Under the pieces are notes generated by a model. The model was not told the DNA's origin. It worked only from the letters and a program-made list of their open reading frames with translations, and ran no database searches. From contig CAZHAX010000008.1 of assembly GCA_964530325.1 (NCBI GenBank), positions 62,001-126,000 on the forward strand: DNA of 64,000 bases, in the 5' to 3' direction. Positions within the stretch are counted from its first letter, which is position 1; each line of letters starts with the position of its first letter. This document shows positions 16,560 to 24,506 of the stretch, piece after piece. The translations under genes and the position numbers were made by a program. The stretch is from CAZHAX01 sp964530325. Lineage in GTDB: Bacteria > Chloroflexota > Anaerolineae > B4-G1.

Positions 16560-17465
16560 ATGAGTACTGCGAAGGTGATCGTAAACCCGTACGCAGGGCG
16601 CTGGAAAGCACGATCGGCGGTAGACACGATCGAGCAGGTCTGCTCTGACATCGGGTTCGAGTGCGACCTGGCGGTGACGGAGAGGCCTGGCCAGGCAGCC
16701 GAGCTGGCGCGAGAGGCTGTGAAGGCAGGCTATTCGCCCGTAGTGGCCGCAGGCGGCGACGGCAGCATCAACGAGGTGCTCAATGGCGTGATGCAAGCGG
16801 CCGGAGGCGGCGTCGCCGGGCCGATGGGGATCATCCCTCTCGGCTCGGCCGACGACTTCGCCGACATGCTCAAGCTGGACAAGGACGTAGAGCAGGCCTG
16901 CCGTGTGATCCAGAGGGGGCACACCCGTCCGATCGACGTCGGGGTGGTAAATGGTCACTGCTTCGTGAACAACTCGGCGATTGGCCTGGAACCGGTCGTC
17001 ACCCTAACGCAGGCGAGGATGAAGCGGGTGAAGGGTATCCCCCGCTACGTGCTGGCGGCGCTCCGCGGTGTTCTCAGCCACCATCCCTGGTACGTGCGCA
17101 TCTCCTGGGACGGTGGGGAGTACGAGGGGCTAACACCGCTGATCTCCGTGGGCAATGGGCCGAGGACGGGCGGCGTCTTCTGGATGACGCCGCTGGCCAG
17201 GCCGGACGACGGCTTCCTTGACTTCATCTACGCCGGCAGGATGAGCAGGCTGAAGCTGCTGGCTCTCCTGCCATCGACGTTCAAGGGAACGCACATCGAT
17301 CGCGACGACGTCCACTGCGAGCGGACGAGGCGGCTGACGATAGAGTGCGATCCGCCCTCCCCCATCCAGACGGACGGCGAGGTGTTCGATCTCTCCGCCA
17401 CGCATATCGAGTACACCATCATCGAGCACGGCCTCCACGTGATCGTGGGTCCGCCTGAGGAGTAG
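16560..17465 (+). CDS. Diacylglycerol kinase-family lipid kinase (YegS/DgkB-like)
   Basis: 301 residues with the catalytic DAGK domain: an N-terminal VNPYAG motif, the nucleotide-binding AAGGDGSINEVLNG (about residues 61-74), and the second motif (PLGSADDFA) followed by a beta-rich C-terminal domain. Enzymes of this family phosphorylate diacylglycerol or related lipids at the inner membrane face; some make precursors for glycolipids. The exact substrate cannot be told. It is one of few plus-strand genes and is followed by a tRNA-Gly gene. Confidence 0.92.
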   Translation: MSTAKVIVNPYAGRWKARSAVDTIEQVCSDIGFECDLAVTERPGQAAELAREAVKAGYSPVVAAGGDGSINEVLNGVMQAAGGGVAGPMGIIPLGSADDFADMLKLDKDVEQACRVIQRGHTRPIDVGVVNGHCFVNNSAIGLEPVVTLTQARMKRVKGIPRYVLAALRGVLSHHPWYVRISWDGGEYEGLTPLISVGNGPRTGGVFWMTPLARPDDGFLDFIYAGRMSRLKLLALLPSTFKGTHIDRDDVHCERTRRLTIECDPPSPIQTDGEVFDLSATHIEYTIIEHGLHVIVGPPEE

Positions 17466-17487
17466 GCGCAGCCCGGGTGACTTCGGC

Positions 17488-17515
17488 TTGCAGGCCCCGC
17501 ACCGTATGGTATAAT
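17488..17515 (+). promoter_or_regulatory. Promoter of tRNA-Gly
   Basis: TTGCAG (17488-17493) and a perfect TATAAT (17510-17515) with a 16-base spacer lie just before the tRNA, whose first base is at 17525. Confidence 0.7.
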
Positions 17516-17524
17516 CACGCGCAC

Positions 17525-17596
17525 GCGGGCGTAGTTCAGCGGTAGAATGTCTCCTTGCCAAGGAGAAGGTCATGGGTTCGAATCCCATCGCCCGCT
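17525..17596 (+). tRNA. tRNA-Gly (anticodon GCC)
   Basis: A complete 72-base cloverleaf. The acceptor stem GCGGGCG pairs with CGCCCGC (17589-17595). The D stem pairs GTTC with GAAT, the anticodon stem pairs TCTCC with GGAGA around the loop TTGCCAA (anticodon GCC at 17557-17559), and the T stem ATGGG/CCCAT encloses TTCGAAT. The 3' CCA is not encoded. Confidence 0.97.
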
Positions 17597-17613
17597 CTGC
17601 CGGATCAAAAGAG

Positions 17614-17654
17614 AGAGGGCCAGAGCGCTCCGAGTGGTAGCTCTGGCCCTTTTG
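17614..17654 (+). terminator. Terminator after tRNA-Gly, possibly bidirectional
   Basis: A perfect 10-base stem GGGCCAGAGC (17617-17626) / GCTCTGGCCC (17640-17649) is followed by TTTT. The A-rich sequence on its other side would also give U residues in a minus-strand transcript, so it may serve the PIG-L gene ending at 17675. Confidence 0.85.
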
Positions 17655-17674
17655 TCGTTGGTGGCTCCGGCTGC

Positions 17675-18499
17675 TCAATCGATGCCGGCGAACAGATCCC
17701 GCTCCTCCCGTTCCCCTGCTTGGAAGGCCGGGATCAGGCGGTGGAAGGCCTCCGTCCGCTCCCAGCGCCGCACGACCCAGCGGGGGAGTATGCCCCAGAA
17801 CGACTCCGGCCCGCTGTGCTGGCTGGCGTGGCAAGCAACCGCCTGTCGCTTCGCCGCCTGGCCCGAAGAGGTGTCGACCCGCGTGGTGACAGGCAGCTGG
17901 TTCGCCAACGCTGCACGTAGATTGACGTCCCGGTTTGCCCCCACTGCCTCCGGGTCGAAGCCCAGAAGCGGCATCAGCCGCACGAACCAACGCATGCCCC
18001 TGCGGCCAAGCGTGTAGACGTAGAGCTTGGCTGGCCTGTCCCGGTCCGGGAGCAGCTCGTAGGCGGCCACCGTGGCCCGATGGACAGCCGCGTGGTCCGG
18101 GTGCCCATATTCGCCGTACGGCCCATGCGTCAGGACCACCTGTGGCCTGAGATCGCGAATCCGCTCGGCGATCGCCCCAGCCACATCCTCGAGCGGCGCC
18201 TGCACGAGAGCAGCCGGGTGCTCGTTCGCGGGCGACCCCGCCATTCCGGAGTCCCGGTAGCGGAGCAGATCCACGCCAGCCAGGCCAAGAGCGGCGGCCG
18301 CACAGCGGAGTTCACGCTCACGCCGGCAAGCCAGGTCTTCGCAGTCCGCCAGATCCGGCAGGAAGTCGTTGCCTGCTTCGCCCAGCGTGGCGCACACGAG
18401 ATGGACCGAGACGCCCTCGGCTGAGTATCGAGCAAGCGTGCCCCCAGCTCCGTAGGTCTCGTCGTCCGGGTGCGCCAGCACCGCCAGCATCGTTCTCAT
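17675..18499 (-). CDS. PIG-L/LmbE-family deacetylase
   Basis: 274 residues with the zinc-binding AHPDDE motif at residues 9-14 and the second metal/catalytic motif GHPDHAAVH, in the Rossmann-like PIG-L fold. Members remove N-acetyl groups from GlcNAc-type sugars (MshB, BshB, LmbE). Whether it acts in low-molecular-weight thiol synthesis, lipid or polysaccharide modification cannot be decided, as no thiol ligase gene is nearby. The start is ATG 18499; a second ATG three codons in is possible. Confidence 0.9.
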   Translation of the reverse strand: MRTMLAVLAHPDDETYGAGGTLARYSAEGVSVHLVCATLGEAGNDFLPDLADCEDLACRRERELRCAAAALGLAGVDLLRYRDSGMAGSPANEHPAALVQAPLEDVAGAIAERIRDLRPQVVLTHGPYGEYGHPDHAAVHRATVAAYELLPDRDRPAKLYVYTLGRRGMRWFVRLMPLLGFDPEAVGANRDVNLRAALANQLPVTTRVDTSSGQAAKRQAVACHASQHSGPESFWGILPRWVVRRWERTEAFHRLIPAFQAGEREERDLFAGID

Positions 18500-18609
18500 T
18501 GGAGCTCAGCCATGGGGATACGCCAACTCGGGCTACAATCGGGCGGAGGGGCATGGGAAGCTTGCCGCAATGGACGACGAGCAATGCCGGCCAGAACCCC
18601 GCCAGGGGC

Positions 18610-19245
18610 CTAGTCCTGGCCCAGGCGCTCCTCGAACTCCTCGAGGGTCTTGACGAGCCGCTCCTGGCGTAGGCTGTTGGTCAGGTCGCCGCGAGTCCGC
18701 TCCAGCACGCCACGGAGCTGGTCCACCCGGCGCCGCAGGCCACCGGTTATCGCGTCGGGGAAATCGAAGGAGACCAGGACGTCGTAGACGGCGTCCATCG
18801 CTTCGAGAAGGCGCTGGGCCTCTTCAACGCTGCCCCGCCGCAGCTCATCCAGACAACGGCGCCGCATCTCGCTGGCGGCCTCGCAGATGCCATTCAGATA
18901 GGTGGCCCCGGACACCGTCAGCTCGTCCGGGCTCGGCACCGGGGCGCCATTCGCCATGGCGATCGTAGCGTGGGCTTCGACGAGCTCCTTCAAGGCATCC
19001 TGTGTGTAGCCGGCGAAGTAGAGTTGGGGATGGGGTTCCAGTATGGCGCCTATCTCGGCAGCAAGCTTGTCTGCATCCTGCAGAAGCGCACGCGCATCAT
19101 CCCAATCGTTCCTGTGACTGGCCCGTATGGCCGTAGCGCAGATTCGGATCAGCTCCCGGCTGGTGCGAAGCGCGCTGTCACGAACCTCGTTCTGAGCAGC
19201 GAAATCAGAGCGTATTGCCTGTGCTATCGTCTCTAGTTCGTCCAC
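18610..19245 (-). CDS. Translin-family protein
   Basis: 211 all-alpha residues. The C-terminal part has the translin hallmark run: YDVLVSFDFPDAI, then GLRRRVDQLRGVLERTRGDLT, of which the RGVLERTRGDLT core is seen near residues 177-188. Translin-fold proteins bind single-stranded nucleic acids, and with TRAX form an endoribonuclease; prokaryotic members are little studied. The start is GTG 19245 with GAGGT upstream. It lies 21 bases after a DUF3467 gene and downstream of ssb, supporting a nucleic-acid role. Confidence 0.82.
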   Translation of the reverse strand: MDELETIAQAIRSDFAAQNEVRDSALRTSRELIRICATAIRASHRNDWDDARALLQDADKLAAEIGAILEPHPQLYFAGYTQDALKELVEAHATIAMANGAPVPSPDELTVSGATYLNGICEAASEMRRRCLDELRRGSVEEAQRLLEAMDAVYDVLVSFDFPDAITGGLRRRVDQLRGVLERTRGDLTNSLRQERLVKTLEEFEERLGQD

Positions 19246-19266
19246 GTGTCGGTACCTCGTCGGATG

Positions 19267-19611
19267 TCAGGAGTCAGGAGAGTCGGGCGCCTCATCGGGC
19301 GGCGACTTGGCACCTCCGAAGAGCTGCCTAGCCAGAAGGTCCCCGTCCGCAGGAATCTTGATCTCGCCGTACTGCTCCTCGTACAGATCCAGGTTCTCCG
19401 AGAGAGCGCGCAGCAGCATCTTCGCGTGCATCGGCGTAGTCACAATCCGAGCCAGGACGCGTGTGTTGGGTGTATTGGGGAGGACGGTAGCGAAGTCGAT
19501 GATCATCTCGGACGGGGTGTGTGAGATGACCGCGAAGTTGGAGTAGGTCGCCTCCAGATTGGGCGGGACCTGGATCTTGATCTGCATAGGTTTGCCCTGC
19601 TGTTGCTTCAC
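19267..19611 (-). CDS. DUF3467 protein
   Basis: 114 residues of unknown function. The central part (PPNLEATYSNFAVISHTPSEM, in pieces YSNFAVISH and EMIIDFATVLP) and the MHAKMLLRALSENLDLYEEQYG helix region match the DUF3467 family, followed by a Pro/Asp-rich tail. The GTG at 19611 is preceded by GGAGGTGA. It sits between ssb and the translin gene. No catalytic residues are apparent; a small beta/alpha adaptor fold is likely. Confidence 0.82.
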   Translation of the reverse strand: MKQQQGKPMQIKIQVPPNLEATYSNFAVISHTPSEMIIDFATVLPNTPNTRVLARIVTTPMHAKMLLRALSENLDLYEEQYGEIKIPADGDLLARQLFGGAKSPPDEAPDSPDS

Positions 19612-19766
19612 GGCTTCACCTCCGGGCGGGTGGAAGAGTCTCGCAGCTGGCTCAGGTGGTTCATGCCGGACCCGGTCCGAACTCGGGTGCCTTCGGCCAC
19701 CGGCAGGCCGGGCCGGCACAGTGTCAGGCCCGCCAATCCGGCCGTATCTTGTGATCTACCCGGTTA

Positions 19767-20189
19767 CTAGAAGGGGATCTGGTCCTCGTCGTCGGCGGGC
19801 GGCTCCTCCGGGGAGTCCTCGGGCGTCTCAGCGGGCACATCGCCAACGCGGCCGAGGAACTTCACGGTCTGCGCCGTCACTTCGTACGAAGAGCGGGAGG
19901 TTCCGTCGTTCCCAGTCCAGATACGTGGCCCGCCTGTCGCCTTGTCCGGCTGCAGCCTACCCTCGATCAGAACCTGGCGCCCCTTCTGCAGGTACTGATT
20001 GCACGTCTCCGCCAGCCGCCTCCAGGCGGTGATGCGGAACCAAACGGTTTCCTCACCCTGGCTGCCATCCTGGCTGGTCCACTTCCGGTTCGTAGCCACG
20101 GAGAACGTCGTAACCGGGGTGCCGTCCGGCGTATAACGCATCTCCGGGTCCCGGCCCAGGTTGCCGACGATCACTAGTTTGTGATACAC
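19767..20189 (-). CDS. ssb: Single-stranded DNA-binding protein
   Basis: 140 residues. An OB fold (YHKLVIVGNLGRDPEMRYTP at the N terminus, with VIVGNLGRDPE the key run; then WFRITAWRRLAE and GRQVLIEGRLQ) is followed by an acidic tail ending in DDEDQIPF, the partner-binding tip of bacterial SSB. The start is GTG 20189, five bases after GAGGAGG. It probably leads the ssb-DUF3467-translin unit, although 155 bases separate it from DUF3467. Confidence 0.95.
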   Translation of the reverse strand: MYHKLVIVGNLGRDPEMRYTPDGTPVTTFSVATNRKWTSQDGSQGEETVWFRITAWRRLAETCNQYLQKGRQVLIEGRLQPDKATGGPRIWTGNDGTSRSSYEVTAQTVKFLGRVGDVPAETPEDSPEEPPADDEDQIPF

Positions 20190-20233
20190 AGTACCCTCCT
20201 CGCAGAATCGACGTGCCTGCAATCGCGTCCACA

Positions 20234-20262
20234 ATCGTACCTCGAAAGGCCCACAAAGTCAA
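20234..20262 (-). promoter_or_regulatory. Promoter of ssb
   Basis: Minus-strand TTGACT (20262-20257) and TACGAT (20239-20234), spacer 17, about 45 bases before the GTG start. It is divergent from the promoter at 20317-20345. Confidence 0.6.
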
Positions 20263-20316
20263 CAGCGCATGGCGTCGGCGCCTCCGGCTCGCCCGGGGCG
20301 GGGCGGCACCCGATCC

Positions 20317-20345
20317 TTGTCGACCGATCGGAACTATAGTATACT
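20317..20345 (+). promoter_or_regulatory. Promoter of the PEP-synthase-like gene
   Basis: TTGTCG (20317-20322) and TATACT (20340-20345) with a 17-base spacer. The expected transcript starts near 20352, which rules out the upstream ATG at 20269 as the start. Confidence 0.5.
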
Positions 20346-20412
20346 TCCGGTGGCAGCCATCGTGAGAGCGCTTCTGCTGGTCGGCGATGGTTTGCCCGGC
20401 AGAGGAAGAAGA

Positions 20413-23028
20413 GTGTTGATACCGAGCGGCCTGGAAGAACTCGACGACGTAGTACAGGGATTGCGTCTCGGCGACAATGTGGTCTGGCAGGTAGATGACC
20501 TGCAGGACTACGTCACCTTCGCATCTCCATTCATCGAGCGGGCGCTGCAGGACGGGCGCCAGTGCGTCTACCTCAGGTTCGCCCCCCACGAGCCGATCTT
20601 CGAGCAGCGCCGAGGCCTGGAGATCGTAGAACTGGACTCCCATCTCGGCTTCGATTCGTTCACCGCCGCAGTGCACGAGGTGGTAGAGGACAGAGGGCGA
20701 GAGGTGTTCTACGTCTTCGATAGCCTCTCCGCGCTGGCCGTCGAATGGGCGACGGACGAGCTGCTGGCCAATTTCTTCCAGGTGACCTGCCCGCTCCTCT
20801 TCGAGCTGGACACCGTGGCCTACTTCGGGCTGGCACGTGACAAGCACCTCCATCAGACTGTCGCGCGCATACGGGAGACAACCCAGCTTCTGATCAGCGT
20901 CTACCGCGTGGAGGATGCCGTCTACGTGCATCCGCTCAAGGTGTGGGACCGCTACTCGCCGCAGATGTTCCTGCCCCACCTGGTGTCGGCTGGTGAGTGG
21001 CTACCGCTGTGTTCAAGCGGCGATGCAGCCGAGATCACCTCAAGGGCCCGGGCCACACCGCTCGATTCGGGCATGACCTCGTGCGCGCCGTGGGAAACGG
21101 TGTACGAGCGTCTGAAGGAGTACACACGGGCGGGCGCGCGCGACGATGCGCTGACGCCGGAGGCACTGGCCCTCAAGCAGGAGCTGTGCCGAATGCTGAT
21201 CGGCGGCAGCAGCGACTTCCGGGAACTGGCCGACCGCTATCTGACAATCGACGATCTGTTCCATGTCCGTGAGCGGCTTGTCGGCTCGGGGCGTATAGGC
21301 GGCAAGGCAGCCGGGATGCTCCTGGCCAGGCGAATCCTGGAGGATGATGACGAGCACGATCCGCCGTTCTCAGACATACTGGAAGCGCACGACTCCTTCT
21401 ACATCGGGTCAGACGTCTTCTTCACGTATCTGGTGAACAACGACCTGTTCCGCCTGAGACTACAGCTGGTAGGTGATCTGGGCTTCTCCCCCGAAGCGTT
21501 TGCTGACGTTGAACGGCGCTTCCTGGAAGGGAGCTTCCCGCCGGGGATCGTCGAGCAGTTCCGCAGCCTGGTGGAGTACTTCGGGCAGGCCCCCATTATC
21601 GTAAGGTCGAGCAGCCTCCTGGAGGACAGCTTCGGAAACGCGTTCGCCGGCAAGTACAGGAGCGAGTTCTGCCCCAACCAGGGCTCTCCAGAACAGAGGC
21701 TGGCGGAGTTCCTGCGCGCGGTCAAGCTCGTCTACGCCAGCGCGCTGCACCCGAATGTGTTCTCGTATCGGCGCAAGAGAGGGCTGCAGGAGAGCGACGA
21801 GCAGATGGCGATCCTCGTGCAGCGAGTCTCCGGACAGCCGTTCGGTGGCTACTTCTTCCCATCTCTCGCAGGAGTGGCCCTCAGCCGCAACCTCTATGTT
21901 TGGACCGATCGCATCGATCCGAGCAAGGGCATAATGCGCCTCGTGTTCGGATTGGGGACGCGGGCGGTCGAACGAGTGGGATTCGACTATCCCAGGATGA
22001 TTCCGATCAGCAACCCCCGCCTGCGCCCGGAGATCGGCACGAAGGTGGCCAAGTATTCACAGCATCGGGTCGATCTGCTCGATCTGGGCGCTAACGCGTT
22101 CGTTACCCTGCCCTTCAGCGAGGTGGTTGCGCCCGGGGACTACCCACTGCTCCATCTGCTCGTCTCGGAGATGCGAGACGGCGCGATATACGATCCGGTC
22201 ACCAATCAGGTGCGGGCAGAGCCCGCCGACCTGGTCCTCACGTTCAACAACCTGATCAACCAGACCAAACTGGCCCCCATCGTCGGGGCCGTGCTGGCCA
22301 AGCTGGAGAAGGCCTATGGCCGGCCTGTAGAGATCGAGTTCACCGCCTGCTCCAAGCCGGATCGGGATGTCCGGGTGAACCTGCTCCAGTGCCGCCCCAT
22401 GTGGGCGGAGAAGGCCGCCGCCGCGGTGTCCTATCCGCATGGCTTACCGGAGGACAGGGTGCTCCTCAGAACGTCCCGCTTCATTGGAGCCGGCGCGCTC
22501 AGGCAGATCCGCTATGCGGTCTACATCGACGCCAAGGCCTACGCGGCGATAGGCAGCGAGGAGGACAAGCGGTCGCTTGCCCACGCTATTGGTCGGATCA
22601 ACTCGTGCCTACGGCAGGCAGACGGCCAGGAGCTGATCGTAGGGCCCGGGCGGTTTGGCAGCAGCAACATCAGCCTGGGGGTCGGCGTGAGCTACGCCGA
22701 AATCGACAACGCGGCCGTGCTGGTGGAGACCGCAATGGGTGAGGGAGACGGAGCCCCGGAGGTATCGTACGGGACCCACTTCTTCCAGGACCTGGTCGAG
22801 GGGCAGACGATCTACCTGGCGCTCGACCCCCGCGACAAGAGCCACGTCTTCCGCCGCGAGTTCTTCCTCGAGTCGCCAAGCATCCTGGCCGACCTGGTCC
22901 CCGACGCGGCGGGGCTGCAGGACGTAGTTCGTGTAGTGGACGTCTGTAAAGCCACGGGCGGGGCATACGCCGAGCTGGTTGCCGACGCTGAACGACAGCA
23001 GGCGATCTGTTTCCTGCCTGCACTCTAG
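20413..23028 (+). CDS. PEP-synthase-like (PPDK_N) protein with degenerate KaiC-like N terminus
   Basis: About 871 residues. The first about 210 resemble a KaiC/RecA-type ATPase (IPSGLEELDDVVQGLRLGD at the start, VFYVFDSLSAL as Walker-B-like strand), but the expected Walker A site reads VDDLQDYVTF and lacks GxxGxGKT. The rest is the pyruvate/PEP-binding ATP-grasp domain of PPDK/PEP synthase (GGKAAGM, IIVRSSSLLEDSFGNAFAGKY, QCRPMW) plus a further C-terminal region of about 200 residues. The phosphohistidine swivel and PEP barrel of full enzymes are not recognisable. The GTG at 20413 is preceded by AGAGGAAGAAGA; another GTG at 20362 is possible. The reaction is unknown; ATP-dependent phosphotransfer is inferred. 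Confidence 0.8.
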   Translation: MLIPSGLEELDDVVQGLRLGDNVVWQVDDLQDYVTFASPFIERALQDGRQCVYLRFAPHEPIFEQRRGLEIVELDSHLGFDSFTAAVHEVVEDRGREVFYVFDSLSALAVEWATDELLANFFQVTCPLLFELDTVAYFGLARDKHLHQTVARIRETTQLLISVYRVEDAVYVHPLKVWDRYSPQMFLPHLVSAGEWLPLCSSGDAAEITSRARATPLDSGMTSCAPWETVYERLKEYTRAGARDDALTPEALALKQELCRMLIGGSSDFRELADRYLTIDDLFHVRERLVGSGRIGGKAAGMLLARRILEDDDEHDPPFSDILEAHDSFYIGSDVFFTYLVNNDLFRLRLQLVGDLGFSPEAFADVERRFLEGSFPPGIVEQFRSLVEYFGQAPIIVRSSSLLEDSFGNAFAGKYRSEFCPNQGSPEQRLAEFLRAVKLVYASALHPNVFSYRRKRGLQESDEQMAILVQRVSGQPFGGYFFPSLAGVALSRNLYVWTDRIDPSKGIMRLVFGLGTRAVERVGFDYPRMIPISNPRLRPEIGTKVAKYSQHRVDLLDLGANAFVTLPFSEVVAPGDYPLLHLLVSEMRDGAIYDPVTNQVRAEPADLVLTFNNLINQTKLAPIVGAVLAKLEKAYGRPVEIEFTACSKPDRDVRVNLLQCRPMWAEKAAAAVSYPHGLPEDRVLLRTSRFIGAGALRQIRYAVYIDAKAYAAIGSEEDKRSLAHAIGRINSCLRQADGQELIVGPGRFGSSNISLGVGVSYAEIDNAAVLVETAMGEGDGAPEVSYGTHFFQDLVEGQTIYLALDPRDKSHVFRREFFLESPSILADLVPDAAGLQDVVRVVDVCKATGGAYAELVADAERQQAICFLPAL

Positions 23029-23160
23029 GGGGGGGGGGCCGGTAGTGCCCCTCAGCTGGCGCACGAGCAAGCCGCCGGCCCGCGCAGGACACTCGGCCCA
23101 GGGCCAATGTCCCGCCGGCCGGCGGCGAGAATGCTGCCCGTCGGAAGCGCACAGGCCCGC

Positions 23161-24411
23161 CTAGACCCAGCCGCGCAGCTTGCAGGCCTCCGCTACCCGT
23201 CCCACGGCAACGACGTAGGCGCCCATGCGGTTGGCGATCTTCCGCTTCCGGGCTTCGTCGTGTACGGCGTGGAACGCTGCTGTCATCTTCTGGTCCAGTC
23301 TCTCGTTGACCACACCCACGTCCCAGTAGTAGTCGTAGGCGTTCTGGACCTGCTCGAAGTAGGAGACGGTGACGCCGCCGGCGTTACACAGGAAGTCGGG
23401 GATGACGTATGATCCCGCCTTGTGCAGGATCTCGTCACCCTCAGGCGTCGTGGGCCCGTTGGCCAGTTCGGCAATGATCTTCGCCTTGATCTTGCCAGCG
23501 TTTGCGCCCGTGATCTGGTTCTCCAGAGCAGCGGGGATCAGCACCTGAACATCGAGCTCGAGAAGCTCGGCGTTGGTCAGGCTGTCCGCCCCCTTGAAAC
23601 CGACGACTGAACCAGTCTTCTTCTTGTGATCCGTCACCGCTTCGGCGTCCAGGCCGGCCTTGTTGTAGATGCCCCCCTTCGAATCGGATACAGCGACGAC
23701 GTCGAGGCCGAGGATCTCCGAGCCCAGGACGTGCGCGAAGCTCCCAGCATTGCCGTAGCCCTGAATCGCAGCCGTAGCGCCGTCCAGCTTGATGCGGAGG
23801 GCCTTCCCGGCCTCGCGGATACAGAACACGCCGCCGCGCGCTGTCGCATCACCCCGTCCCTGCGACCCGCCGAGCGGAATGGGCTTGCCGGTGATCACTC
23901 CGGGAACGTTGTAGCCCCGGATGACCGAGTACTCGTCCATCATCCAGGCCATGATCTGCGGCGTGGTGTATACGTCGGGCGCCGGGACGTCCATTTCCTC
24001 GCCGATTATGCGCGCCACCTGCCGGATGTAGGCCCGGCTGAGCCGCTCCAGCTCCCCGTCGGACATCTCCTTGGGATTGCAGATAATGCCGCCCTTCCCG
24101 CCTCCCAGCGGGATGTCCATCACCGAGGTCTTCCACGTCATCCAGGCCGCCAGGGCACGGACGGTGTCGATCGTCTCGGCCGGGTGATAGCGCAGGCCTC
24201 CCTTCGTCGGCCCGCGCGAGTCGTTGTACTGCACCCGGAACCCGTGGAAGATCTTGGTCGTTCCGTCGTCCATCTTCACAGGCAGTGTGACGTGCAGCTC
24301 ACGGAGCGGCCAACGAAGGAGCTCGTGCGTGGCCGCATCCAGCCCCATGATCTTCGCCGCCTGGTCCAGCTGCTTCTGCGCGATGGCAAACGGGTTCAAC
24401 TCCTCTGTCAT
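23161..24411 (-). CDS. gdhA: Glutamate dehydrogenase (Glu/Leu/Phe/Val family)
   Basis: 416 residues that interconvert glutamate and 2-oxoglutarate plus ammonia. The substrate domain has RGPTKGGLRYHP and PLGGGKGGI with the catalytic lysine; the Rossmann domain has IQGYGNAGSFAH. Length and motifs fit hexameric GDHs of the Clostridium/archaeal type. The second of two close ATGs (24411) is chosen because it has the proper 7-base distance from GGAGG. It is 95 bases downstream of a GntR-type regulator gene and convergent with the PEP-synthase-like gene. Confidence 0.95.
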   Translation of the reverse strand: MTEELNPFAIAQKQLDQAAKIMGLDAATHELLRWPLRELHVTLPVKMDDGTTKIFHGFRVQYNDSRGPTKGGLRYHPAETIDTVRALAAWMTWKTSVMDIPLGGGKGGIICNPKEMSDGELERLSRAYIRQVARIIGEEMDVPAPDVYTTPQIMAWMMDEYSVIRGYNVPGVITGKPIPLGGSQGRGDATARGGVFCIREAGKALRIKLDGATAAIQGYGNAGSFAHVLGSEILGLDVVAVSDSKGGIYNKAGLDAEAVTDHKKKTGSVVGFKGADSLTNAELLELDVQVLIPAALENQITGANAGKIKAKIIAELANGPTTPEGDEILHKAGSYVIPDFLCNAGGVTVSYFEQVQNAYDYYWDVGVVNERLDQKMTAAFHAVHDEARKRKIANRMGAYVVAVGRVAEACKLRGWV

Positions 24412-24449
24412 AGTCATGCCTCCGTTTCTCTCCTCTGGTCTACACAACG

Positions 24450-24480
24450 CACCGGCGGGCCCATAGGCGCCCGGCCGGTG
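24450..24480 (-). other. Hairpin between the GntR gene and gdhA
   Basis: CACCGGC (24450-24456) pairs with GCCGGTG (24474-24480), with an inner GGGC/GCCC stem. It has no U tract. It may modulate read-through or protect the gdhA message. Confidence 0.3.
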
Positions 24481-24506
24481 CGAACGCCGCGAGTACTGCG
24501 CTCCCA

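Noticed and set aside
17130..17990. 286-codon minus-strand open frame
   Set aside because: It runs across the lipid-kinase gene, the tRNA-Gly and the PIG-L gene, all of which are well supported.
20269..20412. 48-residue N-terminal extension of the PEP-synthase-like protein
   Set aside because: The only good promoter (20317-20345) lies inside it, so these codons are probably not transcribed.
20053..20979. 308-codon minus-strand open frame
   Set aside because: It overlaps ssb and the PEP-synthase-like gene and both promoters between them.
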